Of a stretch of 64,000 bases of DNA, positions 46,479-56,236 are shown one piece after another. The notes beneath the pieces were generated by a model. It had not been told where the DNA came from and made no database searches. It saw nothing but the letters and a program-made list of their open reading frames with translations. The position numbers were made by a program, and so were the translations under genes. Every line of letters begins with the position of its first letter. Within the stretch, counting starts at the first letter, position 1. The DNA comes from Rhizobium sp. R711 (lineage in GTDB: Bacteria > Pseudomonadota > Alphaproteobacteria > Rhizobiales > Rhizobiaceae), in contig NZ_LOKZ01000038.1 in the NCBI RefSeq assembly GCF_002211365.1, positions 124,001 to 188,000 of the forward strand, in the 5' to 3' direction.

Positions 46479-47627
46479 TCAGCCATTATTGGCCGGCGCT
46501 CGCGACACTCTCAGCAAGGCACCATCGTCTTCATCCGTGAGGACCAGCACCGCGCCATCGGGCGCAACGATCACATCGCGCAGGCGGCCATAGGAGCCAT
46601 CGAATATCCGCTCCTCGGCGACGAAGGCTCCGCTGTCGTCGCGCTGCATTCTCGAAAGCAGCTGGAATTTCAGCGCCGCGACGAGGAAGTTGCCATCCCA
46701 TTCAGGGAACATCTTGCCGTGGTATATGGCCAGTGCCCCCGGCGCGATGGACGGGTCCCAATAGTAAAGGGGTTGCTCAAGTCCTTCCTTGGCGGTTCCT
46801 TCGCCGATCTCGGCGCCGGAATAATCACGGCCATAGGTGATAATCGGCCAGCCGTAGTTTTTGCCGGGCTCTATGTGGTTGATCTCGTCGCCGCCGCGCG
46901 CGCCGTGCTCTACCGTGTAAAGCTTGCCGTCGGCGGCATCAAAGGCAATGCCCTGTGGATTGCGATGACCTTTCGACCATATTTCAGGAAGTGCCTTGGC
47001 GCCATCCTTGAAGGGGTTGTCGCCAGGAATGCTGCCATCGGCGTTGATGTGGATGATGGAGCCGGCGTCATCCTTCCAATCCTGTGAGCGCTCCCTGTCG
47101 CCGCGGTCGCCGATGCTGATGAACAGCGAGCCGTCCTTGGCGAAGGCGATTCGCGAGCCGTACTGGATATTGCCACCGGTGAAGCGCTTCATCGCGAAGA
47201 TGGATCTAACATCGTTCAGCTTTGTTCCGTCCTCTGACAGCGTCGCGCTGAATACCTCGGTTCCGGAGCCGCCCTTGGCGCTAGTCGCAGCGGTTAGGAA
47301 TATCTTGCGGCTCGTTGCAAAATCAGGCGCGAGCGCGACGTCCATCAGGCCTCCTTGGCCGCGGGCATTGACATCAGGTACGCCTCCGATGGGAGCCGAG
47401 AGCCTGCCGTCACGGATTATCCGCAGCCGCCCCGGTCGTTCGGTGACGAGGTAGGAACCATCTGGGAGAACCTCGACCGCCCAGGGATGCTCGAGCCCCT
47501 TCACAATCGTATCGACCTGTAACTCGACGGTCTTCGTCTTGACGATATCGGCGGAGAGGCTTGGGGCAGCGGCCAACACCGCGGTTGCGAGAAAGAGCCC
47601 GTATCGAAGCCTTGCAAGTGTCGTCAT
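46479..47627 (-). CDS. PQQ-dependent aldose sugar dehydrogenase
   Basis: A 382-residue exported enzyme of the soluble glucose dehydrogenase (Asd/YliI) family. A Sec signal peptide opens it. The six-bladed propeller shows HPWAVEVLPDGSYLVTERPG, MDVALAPDFATSRKI, FISIGDRGDRERSQ, GHRNPQGIAFD, EHGARGGDEINHIEPGKNYG and YYWDPSIAPG. These include the catalytic and calcium/PQQ-site regions. It oxidises aldoses in the periplasm if PQQ is available. The ATG at 47627 is preferred over a TTG at 47639. Confidence 0.92.
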   Translation of the reverse strand: MTTLARLRYGLFLATAVLAAAPSLSADIVKTKTVELQVDTIVKGLEHPWAVEVLPDGSYLVTERPGRLRIIRDGRLSAPIGGVPDVNARGQGGLMDVALAPDFATSRKIFLTAATSAKGGSGTEVFSATLSEDGTKLNDVRSIFAMKRFTGGNIQYGSRIAFAKDGSLFISIGDRGDRERSQDWKDDAGSIIHINADGSIPGDNPFKDGAKALPEIWSKGHRNPQGIAFDAADGKLYTVEHGARGGDEINHIEPGKNYGWPIITYGRDYSGAEIGEGTAKEGLEQPLYYWDPSIAPGALAIYHGKMFPEWDGNFLVAALKFQLLSRMQRDDSGAFVAEERIFDGSYGRLRDVIVAPDGAVLVLTDEDDGALLRVSRAPANNG

Positions 47628-47683
47628 GGTCCGTCCCAATTTCTGTCCCGGTCAACCTGGAGCGTCGGCCATCTGCTTCAACC

Positions 47684-48466
47684 TCATTTGCCCCCGGATA
47701 ACGGTTTTGTGTTTGTCGATGGCACGGTGGCGGTTGGCTGCGGATCAACGAGTTCCGCTTCTACGATATAGCGCAGCGGGCCGCGTTCCGTTGCGCCGAA
47801 AGGCCAGCAAGTCGCGAGTATGAGATGGCGACCTTGCGCTGCCGGATCAATGCCGCTGTGGTCCCACGGCACGACGCGACCTTCGCCTGCCTTGAACGTC
47901 AGCACCTTGCCGTCACGACGCGTAACCTCGATCTCATCACCGGGTTTAACATCCTTCAGCCAGCGGAAATGGGTGTCGCGGTGGGCGGCGATGACAGAAG
48001 TTCCCTCATCGCCGGGTTGGGGAGTGTTGGCGAGCCAGGCAGGGCCGAAGGCCAGCGCCTCTCCGGAGGCGCCCGAAAGGACAATCGCGTGCTTGCCGAG
48101 ACGAGGTGCGGACACCTCCGCTTCGGTCGTGAAATCCGCCCAGGGCCACGGCTTGGCGTCTTCGCCGCGAAGTTCGGCGGCAAAGGCCCTCTTCAGAAGA
48201 ACTTGCGACAGGTTCGCTTTGGCCTTGATGTAGAGCCCGTCGGCGACCAACAGCGTTCCGTAGAGCGCAAGCGCCGCGATGCTCACGGCAATGGCCTTTT
48301 CAACAATGGAGAGACGGGGAAACAGCGTGCGGCTTTCCTGTCCCGTCGTCGTATCGTAAGCAGTCGCCGCCGCGGTTGCCATGGCGAGCTCGAGATAGGT
48401 TGGAAGCGGACCGAACTCCTCCGCTTCGTGGTTTCGAACTCCTGCTCGCGAGCCCACTGGCGTCAT
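47684..48466 (-). CDS. Class GN (Gram-negative) sortase
   Basis: A 260-residue membrane-anchored transpeptidase. One N-terminal helix (AIAVSIAALALYGTLLVADG) precedes the sortase beta-barrel. The catalytic triad is visible as AAHRDTHF (His), LATCWPF (Cys) and RGPLRYIV (Arg). This matches the single dedicated sortase found in Gram-negative bacteria beside a VIT/vWFA target protein. Its ATG overlaps the target gene's stop by four bases, so they are translationally coupled. The substrate is the 778-residue neighbour, whose tail bears the sorting signal. Confidence 0.93.
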   Translation of the reverse strand: MTPVGSRAGVRNHEAEEFGPLPTYLELAMATAAATAYDTTTGQESRTLFPRLSIVEKAIAVSIAALALYGTLLVADGLYIKAKANLSQVLLKRAFAAELRGEDAKPWPWADFTTEAEVSAPRLGKHAIVLSGASGEALAFGPAWLANTPQPGDEGTSVIAAHRDTHFRWLKDVKPGDEIEVTRRDGKVLTFKAGEGRVVPWDHSGIDPAAQGRHLILATCWPFGATERGPLRYIVEAELVDPQPTATVPSTNTKPLSGGK

Positions 48467-50799
48467 TGCTTGGCTCCTGCGAAGACGCCGCGCACGCGCC
48501 GGCGCCAGATGGCGAGCCCGCTTGCTGCGATCAGTGCGGCGAGAAGCATGAAGATGCCGCGGACGATCTGCTCGTCTGCTCGCGTTGCAGTTTGTGGCAG
48601 CTTTACCGATCCAGACTTCTGCGCGATCAGCCCGGCAGCCTTCGCAGTCGGCGCGGCAGCCATACGCGATGCCGCAAGCTGGGCAAATTCCTGCTGGGGC
48701 GTTGCCATCGCATGATCGGGCGGGCTGGCAGGTGCGGGCAGCGCTTCTTCGCCAACGACCTTCTCGAAATTCCAGCCGTCGGGCAGGTTCAGCGGCAACT
48801 TCGCGGAGCCGACAGGTTCGCCGGTCGGACGCGCCGGTGTGACGTCGACTGCGACGAGGCTGGTCACGCGCGAGACAAGGTGGTGGGCGAGCGCTATTGC
48901 CTCGATGTCCTTGTCGAGCGAAGCGCGGTCTTCCCGTTCGTAGGCACGGGCTTCGAGATCATCGATCTTGCGCCGCGCCCAGAGCTTCGAGATGCCCTGG
49001 CCATTGGCGGCATTTGCGATATCCATGTCGACGCGCCAGGGCTGAAGGCCGGTCTTGCCTATGATCTGCAGCTTGCCGTCGGGTTTTTCCTCCGGCAGTT
49101 CGGCTGTCAGGACGACCGGCTCGCCCGTATAGAGGTCAGGCATCGGATTCGGGGTGATGTCCTCGGCCTTTATACCTTCGAAGGTTGCCGCGATATCGGT
49201 CATTGCCGGGGTTTGCAGCTTCGCGAAAAGCTCTCCCATGCGGCTCGCGACCTGGTCCGCGGACCCGATCTGGGTGAAGGTGCCGCGACCCATCTCGGCG
49301 GCCTTGGTCATGAAATAGGAGTTCGGGGCCGAGCCGATACCGACGGTGAAGACGCGAGCGTCGCCGCGGTTCTGGCTGATTTCGCCAAACAACTGCTGTT
49401 CGTCGCCGATTGCGCCGTCTGTCAGGAACACGACCTGGCGAAGCGCGCCGTTTGCGACAGGACCCTGGTTGCGCAGCGCATCCTGCAGTGCCGGCAGCAT
49501 TTCGGTGCCGCCATCGGCGGTCAGTCCGCGAACGTAGGCAATGGCCTTCTCACGATTGTTGGGTGAAGCGGCAACAAGGCTGTTGAAGTAGTCGGTCATC
49601 GTGTCGTCGAAGCGGATGACGTTGAAGCGATCGTCGGGATTGAGCTTCGAGATGGCAAGCGCCAGGCTTTCCTTGGCCTGTTCGATCGACGGGCCGGACA
49701 TGGAGCCGGAATTGTCGATGACGAAGACGACTTCGCGCTTGGCTCCAGGCGAGGATGCGTCAGGGGTTGCCGGCGGTGTTACGAAGGCGAGCAGATAGGT
49801 CTTGCCGTTGATGACCTCACGGAAAAGGCCGGCGCTTGGCGCTTTGCCCGGCGCGGCCTTCCAGGTGAGTTCGAAGTCCTTATCCGCCGGAACGCTCTCA
49901 CCTTTAAGCGAGATCATGCGGTTCTGGTCGCCGTCCTGCTTGATGTCTACGTTGTGGAAGGAGGATTTTACGTCGCCGAGTGGGAAACCGGCGTTGAGAT
50001 TGACGGTAAGCGCGACGGGATTGATCTTGGCGTTTTCGCGGGGATCGAGAACCGGCGCCTCGATCTTCTCGCGATGATCCACCGGGTCGGTCGGGACGGC
50101 GAAACCGGCGCCATTGTTGAATTCCACAGTCTGGACGATCGGCGCGGGATTGTAGCGCGGGGCGACGACCATCGGGAAGCGCAGCGAGAACTCGCCGGCG
50201 GATTGGTGGACGGCCTGCTGGTATTCGATCTGCACGACAATCGTTTCGCCCGGGCCGATGTTGGCGACCTGGTTGGTAAAAATGTTGGGGCGCTGCTGCT
50301 CGAGAAGGGCAGCCTTCTTGCCTTCCACCTTTGCCTGTTCGTAGATCTCGCGCGCCTCCTGGCGCGGCTTGATCTGACCTTCGATGAAGCGCTCGCCGAT
50401 CTGCATCTTCAGCACGTCTACCGCGGCGTTTTCCGGAAGTGGAAAGACGTAAGTGCCCTCGACCCAGCCTTTGCTCGGGTTCTGGAAGCGCTGCGTGACC
50501 TTGACGCGGGCGATGGGGCCGGACACGTCCATCTGCACATCGGTCTTCAGGCGCGGTGCCTCGACGAAGAAACCGGGTTCCCTAGCGGGAAAGAGGAGCG
50601 AGCCGCTGTTGACGTCGTTCGGCCGAACGAGACCGGCGAGCTGCTCGACCTTCTGCTGGACTTCTTCGGCGTAAACCGTCGTGACGAGCCCGAACGTCAT
50701 AAGGATCGACGCGGCGAAAGCCACGAATGCAACCAGCAATGAGATGGATACGCGATGGGCGCGAAGGCGCCTTATGACAAGTTCGTCTTCCAGAAACAT
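48463..50799 (-). CDS. Sortase target protein: VIT and vWFA domains, LPQTA tail
   Basis: A 778-residue surface protein. A signal anchor (SISLLVAFVAFAASILMTFG) is followed by a VIT domain (residues ~70-210), with TQRFQNPSKGWVEGTYVFPL. The vWFA domain has an intact MIDAS start, FVIDNSGSMSGPS. The C-terminus has the cell-wall sorting layout: LPQTA at about residues 734-738, a membrane helix (GIFMLLAALIAASGLAIW) and a basic tail (RRRVRG). This matches the 'marine proteobacterial sortase target' family. The ATG at 50799 starts the conserved protein. The system is self-contained: one sortase, one substrate. Confidence 0.93.
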   Translation of the reverse strand: MFLEDELVIRRLRAHRVSISLLVAFVAFAASILMTFGLVTTVYAEEVQQKVEQLAGLVRPNDVNSGSLLFPAREPGFFVEAPRLKTDVQMDVSGPIARVKVTQRFQNPSKGWVEGTYVFPLPENAAVDVLKMQIGERFIEGQIKPRQEAREIYEQAKVEGKKAALLEQQRPNIFTNQVANIGPGETIVVQIEYQQAVHQSAGEFSLRFPMVVAPRYNPAPIVQTVEFNNGAGFAVPTDPVDHREKIEAPVLDPRENAKINPVALTVNLNAGFPLGDVKSSFHNVDIKQDGDQNRMISLKGESVPADKDFELTWKAAPGKAPSAGLFREVINGKTYLLAFVTPPATPDASSPGAKREVVFVIDNSGSMSGPSIEQAKESLALAISKLNPDDRFNVIRFDDTMTDYFNSLVAASPNNREKAIAYVRGLTADGGTEMLPALQDALRNQGPVANGALRQVVFLTDGAIGDEQQLFGEISQNRGDARVFTVGIGSAPNSYFMTKAAEMGRGTFTQIGSADQVASRMGELFAKLQTPAMTDIAATFEGIKAEDITPNPMPDLYTGEPVVLTAELPEEKPDGKLQIIGKTGLQPWRVDMDIANAANGQGISKLWARRKIDDLEARAYEREDRASLDKDIEAIALAHHLVSRVTSLVAVDVTPARPTGEPVGSAKLPLNLPDGWNFEKVVGEEALPAPASPPDHAMATPQQEFAQLAASRMAAAPTAKAAGLIAQKSGSVKLPQTATRADEQIVRGIFMLLAALIAASGLAIWRRRVRGVFAGAKQ

Positions 50800-51174
50800 G
50801 GGTATGCCCTCAATAACCAATGTCGGATGCAAACAAAATGCGGCTTCGATCTCGGCGCGCTCGCGACCGAATTGCGGCATGTCGCGGCATTTGTTGCGAC
50901 CAATTCGTGGCAAAGCCCGAAAAAGGCGAAGTTTTTGATTTCAGAGCGTAAATCGGGCTCTCTTCAGAAACTGATTCAGGTACTTCGCAAAATGATTCAT
51001 CGGGCCGAGCGGGCGATGTCGCGAATCGCCAATCGCATGAGCCGACCGATCACGAAGAATCATTGGCACCATCACGCCTTTGCGCTTGAAATGCCTGCTC
51101 ACATTGGACATAGAGCTTAGCGCAGAATTCCGGTCCCGGCCTTCTGCCCAAATCAACCGTATAGGACCGATATC
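50800..51174. other. Divergent promoter region, sortase operon / aatA
   Basis: A non-coding gap between two divergent genes. It holds both promoters, which I could not pin down, and no gene or repeat. An open frame continues upstream from the sortase target to 50913 but is rich in Arg/Cys and not supported. Confidence 0.4.
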
Positions 51175-52377
51175 ATGGCCTTTCTTGCCGATGCTCTTTC
51201 CCGTGTGAAGCCTTCAGCCACCATCGCCGTTTCCCAGAAAGCGCGCGAGCTGAAAGCAAAAGGACGCGATGTGATTGGCCTCGGCGCCGGCGAGCCGGAT
51301 TTCGATACGCCAGACAATATCAAGAAGGCCGCCATCGACGCAATCAACCGCGGCGAGACGAAGTACACGCCGGTTTCCGGGATACCTGAGCTGCGCAAGG
51401 CGATCGCCGCGAAGTTCAAGCGCGAGAACGGCCTGGAATACTCCTGGGAGCAGACGATCGTCGGTACCGGCGGCAAGCAGATCCTCTTCAATGCCTTCAT
51501 GGCGACGCTGAACCCGGGCGATGAAGTCGTCATCCCGGCGCCGTACTGGGTGTCCTACCCGGAAATGGTATCGCTGTGCGGCGGCACGCCTGTCATCGTT
51601 TCGGCAACGCAGGAAAACAACTTCAAGCTCCAGGCGGCCGATCTCGACAAGGCGATCACGCCGAAGACGAAGTGGTTCGTCTTCAATTCGCCGTCCAACC
51701 CGTCCGGCGCTGCCTATACGCACGACGAGTTGAAGGCGCTGACGGACGTGTTGCTCAAGCATCCGCATGTCTGGGTGCTGACCGACGACATGTACGAGCA
51801 TCTGACCTATGGCGACTTCAAGTTCGTCACGCCTGTGGAAGTCGAGCCGAAGCTCTACGACCGCACGCTGACGATGAACGGCGTCTCCAAGGCCTATGCC
51901 ATGACCGGCTGGCGTATCGGCTACGCAGCCGGCCCGCTGCAGCTCATCAAGGCGATGGACATGATCCAGGGCCAGCAGACCTCCGGCGCAACCTCGATTG
52001 CCCAGTGGGCCGCCGTCGAAGCGCTGAACGGCACGCAGGATTTCATCCCCGCCAACAAGAAGATCTTCGAAGGCCGCCGTGACCTCGTCGTATCGATGCT
52101 GAACCAGGCCAAGGGCATCACATGCCCGTCGCCGGAAGGCGCCTTCTACGTTTATCCGTCCTGCGCCGGCTTGATCGGGAAGACCGCGCCGTCGGGCAAG
52201 GTCATCGAGACGGACGAAGACTTCGTGTCTGAGCTTTTGGAGAGCGAAGGCGTTGCCGTCGTTCATGGCTCGGCCTTCGGCCTCGGCCCGAACTTCCGCA
52301 TCTCCTATGCGACCTCGGAAGCCCTGCTCGAGGAAGCCTGCAAGCGCATTCAGCGCTTCTGCGGCGCCTGCAAGTAA
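51175..52377 (+). CDS. aatA: Aspartate aminotransferase (class I PLP enzyme)
   Basis: A 400-residue fold-type I aminotransferase of the type found in rhizobia. Seen: IGLGAGEPDFDTPDNIK, VGTGGKQILFNAF, NSPSNPSGAAY, LTDDMYEHLTY and the PLP lysine in NGVSKAYAMTGWRIGYAAG (Lys near residue 239). It transfers amino groups between aspartate and 2-oxoglutarate, and may accept other substrates. A terminator follows the stop. Confidence 0.93.
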   Translation: MAFLADALSRVKPSATIAVSQKARELKAKGRDVIGLGAGEPDFDTPDNIKKAAIDAINRGETKYTPVSGIPELRKAIAAKFKRENGLEYSWEQTIVGTGGKQILFNAFMATLNPGDEVVIPAPYWVSYPEMVSLCGGTPVIVSATQENNFKLQAADLDKAITPKTKWFVFNSPSNPSGAAYTHDELKALTDVLLKHPHVWVLTDDMYEHLTYGDFKFVTPVEVEPKLYDRTLTMNGVSKAYAMTGWRIGYAAGPLQLIKAMDMIQGQQTSGATSIAQWAAVEALNGTQDFIPANKKIFEGRRDLVVSMLNQAKGITCPSPEGAFYVYPSCAGLIGKTAPSGKVIETDEDFVSELLESEGVAVVHGSAFGLGPNFRISYATSEALLEEACKRIQRFCGACK

Positions 52378-52402
52378 GCCTCCGATCTACCTATTGCTGA
52401 AA

Positions 52403-52433
52403 AAAACCCGTCGGAAACGGCGGGTTCTTTTTT
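52403..52433 (+). terminator. Intrinsic terminator of aatA
   Basis: A nine-pair stem (AACCCGTCG with CGGCGGGTT, one G-T pair) closes a GAAA tetraloop and is followed by CTTTTTT. It lies about 27 bases after the aatA stop. Confidence 0.9.
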
Positions 52434-52514
52434 GCAGGCGTGCAATTCAATCTTCGCTAACAACTGTCGCCTATCTGTCGGCCCAACTTCTCTGACTCTG
52501 ATGTTTTCGGGATC

Positions 52515-53669
52515 ATGACCATTCATCTCGACTTGGCGACCGTTCTCCTGCTGCACCAATGTTCTTTCCTGGTAGGTGCTCTGTGCTTCATTTACATGCG
52601 TCTTCAGTCGCGCAGCGGTGAAGGGTTGGGAGCGCTTGCCGCGAGTTACTTCTCACTGGCTTTGGCGTCGGCGCTTGCTGGATTGGGAGAACAACATCTT
52701 CTGTCGGTTCCTGTTTGGGGATTCGGCAGCGTTACCTTGGGTGTCACCGGATACGCATTGTTCTGGATCGGCATTCGCGGATTGAGCAGCGGCAAGCAAC
52801 AGCGCATGGACTGGTGGGCCCTTGCCATTCCGGCCGTTGTGGCGGTCCTTGCGTTCGTGACGCAATTTCATGTCGTGGGTTATATGCGCGGCACCATCGG
52901 CAACGGCTTTGCATTTGCGTCGCTTGCAGCATCCGCGATGTGCGTATTGCGAGATCGTGCACGCGAGCGATTGCCGGTCCGGCTCTTGCTTACCATCCCA
53001 ATCGCGCTTGGCGCGTTGCTGGCCCTGCTCGTGATCGTGGGCCTTCTTGTTCCCGACGTCGCGCCCATGACGCCGATATGGGCCTTCTTCTTGCGCATCA
53101 TGTGCCAATTCGCAATTGCGCTGTTCGTCATCATCCTTGTCACCGAACGGACCGAAGCGGAATTGCGGTGTGCTGCCGAGACTGACATGCTCACGGGCGT
53201 TGGCAACAGGCGCTGGTTCATGTCGCGCATGCCGCGCACGGCGCTCGAGGGCAATGCGCTGTTGTTGATGGATCTCGATTTTTTCAAACAGGTAAACGAC
53301 CGCTTCGGTCATGATGCCGGTGACGCTGTTCTTGTCTCGTTTGCCAAGGCGATCCGTCGTAACCTGCGGCCTGGCGACAGCTTCGGCCGATTGGGTGGAG
53401 AAGAGTTCGGAGCGTACCTGCCAAAGACGGCTGCAAGCAAGGCTCTCGCGATGGCGGAGAGCCTGTGCAATGTCGTACACGGTCTTGCGGTGGAATGTGG
53501 TGGCGAACGGATATCGCTGACGGTGAGCATCGGCGTTGCCGCCGTCGGGGAACGCCAGTGCTCACTGACCGATCTGTTCAAAATGGCCGACGCCGCGCTC
53601 TATGCCGCAAAGGATTCCGGGCGTGACCGTGCGGTTCTATTCGAGCCGAGCATCCGCGCCGCTGCGTGA
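52515..53669 (+). CDS. Membrane diguanylate cyclase (GGDEF)
   Basis: A 384-residue protein. About seven membrane helices (residues 1-205) form an unassigned sensory module. The C-terminal GGDEF domain starts at ETDMLTGVGNRRWF and has an active-site GGEEF (RLGGEEFGAYLP), with the substrate Asp/Asn block LLLMDLDFFKQVND. It has no EAL partner and should be an active c-di-GMP synthase. It converges on the antiporter gene with 19 bases between. Confidence 0.92.
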   Translation: MTIHLDLATVLLLHQCSFLVGALCFIYMRLQSRSGEGLGALAASYFSLALASALAGLGEQHLLSVPVWGFGSVTLGVTGYALFWIGIRGLSSGKQQRMDWWALAIPAVVAVLAFVTQFHVVGYMRGTIGNGFAFASLAASAMCVLRDRARERLPVRLLLTIPIALGALLALLVIVGLLVPDVAPMTPIWAFFLRIMCQFAIALFVIILVTERTEAELRCAAETDMLTGVGNRRWFMSRMPRTALEGNALLLMDLDFFKQVNDRFGHDAGDAVLVSFAKAIRRNLRPGDSFGRLGGEEFGAYLPKTAASKALAMAESLCNVVHGLAVECGGERISLTVSIGVAAVGERQCSLTDLFKMADAALYAAKDSGRDRAVLFEPSIRAAA

Positions 53670-53688
53670 CGATTTGTTTGTGAGATCG

Positions 53689-54786
53689 TCAGAGACCGAG
53701 TGCCGACAGCATCAGGAACGTTGCAAAGAGGATGAAATGCGTCATGCCCTCGATGGCGTTGGTTTCGCCGTCGTTGAGGTTGATCGCGGCCGCGATCAGC
53801 GTGATCGCCACCATGACCGTCTGGACGGGCGTCATGGCCATGATGAAAGGTTGGCCGGTATAGAGGGCGATCGCCTCCATAACCGGAACCGTGAGGATGA
53901 CAGTCGAAAGGGAAGCACCCATGGCAATGTTGACGGTCGCCTGCATGCGGTTGCGAAGCGCCGCTCGCAGTGCCGTCAGGATCTCGGGCGCCGCGGAAAT
54001 CGCCGCCACGACGATGGCGGTCAGGGCGACGGGAGCGTTGGTAGCCCGCAAGCCTTCCGTCATGAAGGCAGACATGAACTCCGCAAGCAGGCCAATGATG
54101 ACCACACCGATCAGGATCGTCGCGATAGATGCGGCCGTGGACTCCTCGGTCGAGTGCTCCGCCGGATCGGATTTCTTCCGCTCGCTGCGAGGATAGGCAT
54201 AGCTGAAGAAGTAGCTGTGCTGACCGACCTGCATGCGCAGGAATAAGCCGTAGAGCGCGATCATCGCGACGATGGTGAAGGCGGAATAATAGTGCCATTT
54301 ATCCGTAGGCACGAATTCCGGGACGATCATCGAGATGCCCATGGCGGTCAGGATCATGACGCCATAGGTCTTGCCCGAATTGTCGTTATATGGCTGTTCT
54401 CCGTGTTTCAAACCGCCGAGCAGGGCGGCGAGGCCAAGGATGCCGTTGATGTCGAGCATCAAGGCCGCATAGATCGTGTCGCGAACGAGGGTGGGGGAGC
54501 TTTCGCCACTCATCATGATCGCAAGGATGATCACTTCTACGGCAACGGCTGACAGCGTCAGAATCATCGTGCCGTAGGGATCGCCGACCTTGATTGCCAG
54601 AATCTCCGCATGATGGGCGACGCGAACGGAGGCAACGACGATGGTGGCGACAAGCGCTGAGGCCGCGATCAGCGCTGCGCCGCGCCCCATCTCAAGGACA
54701 GTGTGTTCCGAGAAATACGCGACAGCGGCGACGACCATTGCCAGCATCAAGAACATTTCGTCTTTCAGTCGCGACACGATTTCCAC
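53689..54786 (-). CDS. Ca2+/H+ (Na+/H+) antiporter, ChaA family
   Basis: A 365-residue membrane antiporter with about eleven helices. The two cation-exchange repeats are visible: ALIAASALVATIVVASVRVA with LSAVAVEVIILAIMM, and IVVAAISAAPEILTALRAA with NIAMGASLSTVILTVPVME. They carry the conserved acidic E residues. A Ser/Glu-rich loop (SDPAEHSTEESTAAS) separates the halves. The frame is open to 55269, but the family core starts just after a GTG at 54786 that has GGAG eight bases upstream, so that start is chosen. Confidence 0.9.
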   Translation of the reverse strand: MEIVSRLKDEMFLMLAMVVAAVAYFSEHTVLEMGRGAALIAASALVATIVVASVRVAHHAEILAIKVGDPYGTMILTLSAVAVEVIILAIMMSGESSPTLVRDTIYAALMLDINGILGLAALLGGLKHGEQPYNDNSGKTYGVMILTAMGISMIVPEFVPTDKWHYYSAFTIVAMIALYGLFLRMQVGQHSYFFSYAYPRSERKKSDPAEHSTEESTAASIATILIGVVIIGLLAEFMSAFMTEGLRATNAPVALTAIVVAAISAAPEILTALRAALRNRMQATVNIAMGASLSTVILTVPVMEAIALYTGQPFIMAMTPVQTVMVAITLIAAAINLNDGETNAIEGMTHFILFATFLMLSALGL

Positions 54787-55014
54787 GGAAAGCTCCGACC
54801 TTGATTCACCCAGCAAGTCTAAAGCGATGATTTTGCATGGCAAGCGAGCACGGGGAGGAGTGCGTTTGCAGTCTTGGGAATTTAATGGAATACTAACGTA
54901 TCGGTCAGCCGGAAGCATATCGCGGCGCCCACTCGTCTCTTGCAACGCGGCCCGCGCAGAACTGGATGCAATCCGGTCAGTGTTCGGGCGCGAACAAGAA
55001 GAGGAGTGAGATGT

Positions 55015-55296
55015 ATGGTCAAGGTGGTCTACGAGGTCGTTCCTCACGACGGGGGCTGGGCCTACCGGTTGGGCGGTGTCTATTCCGAAGCATTCCCGAC
55101 ACACTCCGAAGCGCTCGAAGCAGCCCGTATCGTTGCGGCCGAACAGCAGGTTGGCGGTGACTCCGCCGAGATCAGCTGGCAGGACGACAAGGGGAAATGG
55201 CACGAGGAATACGCCGAAGGTGGTGATCGGCCGGAGACGGAGGTTGTCGATGGCACCTGGAAAAGCCACGCCAGCGAAACCTCGCCCCGCGCATAA
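55015..55296 (+). CDS. DUF2188 protein
   Basis: A 93-residue soluble protein of the DUF2188 family (VKVVYEVVPHDGGWAYRLGG, then THSEALEAARIVAAEQ, ISWQDDKGKWHEEYA). The function is unknown. GAGGAG ten bases upstream supports the ATG at 55015. It diverges from the antiporter and converges on the LysR-type gene. Confidence 0.86.
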   Translation: MVKVVYEVVPHDGGWAYRLGGVYSEAFPTHSEALEAARIVAAEQQVGGDSAEISWQDDKGKWHEEYAEGGDRPETEVVDGTWKSHASETSPRA

Positions 55297-55324
55297 GGAT
55301 GCTGTATCGTTGCCGATGCGATGA

Positions 55325-56236
55325 TCATCCTGCGTGCTTGCGCGCCGTTCCTTTCACATATTTCGTCAGGCCGTCTACCAGCGCGTCGAATGTGACGCGG
55401 TAGCGGCGCGCGGTTTTGATTCCTTCATGCATGACGACCCAGGTGTCGAGCGGTATCCGGAAACACTCCGGCAGGACTGGCAACAGATCGGGATCTCGTG
55501 CCGCAATACCTATTTGGCAAATTCCGATCCCCAATCCGGCCCGAATTGCTGCGATTTGCGCGTGTGGATTGTCGCTCTTGAAACCGAAGGCGAGGCCATC
55601 CGGCAATGGAAAGCGCGCCATCATGGTCCTGATATAGGCGGTCTGCCGGTCAAAACCGACAAGGCGATGGCGGGTGAGATCGGCAATCTGCTGGGGCATG
55701 CCGTGTTGATCGAGGTAGCGTCGATGGGCGTGAAAGCCAAGCGGTATCTCTCCGATGCGGCGTCCGATGAGCTGTTCCTGAACCGGTTCTGCCATCCTTA
55801 CGGCAATATCCGCCTCCCGATTGAGAAGGTCCTCGATGGCGTCCGATGCCGAGAGCTCGATGTTGAGGTCCGGATGCGCCGCTATGAGAGGTGCGAGTAT
55901 GGGCGGCAGTATCTCGACACCGATGACCTCGCTGGCGCTTATCCGGACGGTACCGGCAACCCGCTCCCGATGTCCCGACGCAGTTCGTAGCAGAGCGGCA
56001 GATGTCGCCGCGAGCGTTTGGGCGTACGGCTTCAATTCAAGGGCCGCGTCCGTGGGCAAAAGACCGTTCGGCGAGCGGACGAAGAGCTGCGAGCCGATTG
56101 CTTCCTCCAGCGCGTCGATGTGCCGTCCGACCGTCGGCTGTGTCAGGCCAAGCTCGCGCGCTGCCGCCGAAAGCGATCCGTGTTCCAGGACGGCCAGCAG
56201 CGTTCGATAGAGATGCCAGTCCGGGTCTCTATTCAT
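55325..56236 (-). CDS. LysR-family transcriptional regulator
   Basis: A 303-residue regulator. The N-terminal winged helix is LLAVLEHGSLSAAARELGLT, then QPTVGRHIDALEEAIGSQLF. The ligand-binding domain follows, with ISASEVIGVEILPPILAPLI at its start. The gene diverges from the SDR gene, and a perfect palindrome covers its own start codon, which fits autoregulation and control of the neighbour. Confidence 0.92.
   Translation of the reverse strand: MNRDPDWHLYRTLLAVLEHGSLSAAARELGLTQPTVGRHIDALEEAIGSQLFVRSPNGLLPTDAALELKPYAQTLAATSAALLRTASGHRERVAGTVRISASEVIGVEILPPILAPLIAAHPDLNIELSASDAIEDLLNREADIAVRMAEPVQEQLIGRRIGEIPLGFHAHRRYLDQHGMPQQIADLTRHRLVGFDRQTAYIRTMMARFPLPDGLAFGFKSDNPHAQIAAIRAGLGIGICQIGIAARDPDLLPVLPECFRIPLDTWVVMHEGIKTARRYRVTFDALVDGLTKYVKGTARKHAG

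Noticed and set aside
54787..55269. N-terminal extension of the ChaA-type antiporter
   Set aside because: The frame is open, but it would overlap the DUF2188 gene on the other strand. The extra sequence is not membrane-like. A GTG with a good ribosome-binding site at 54786 gives the family length.
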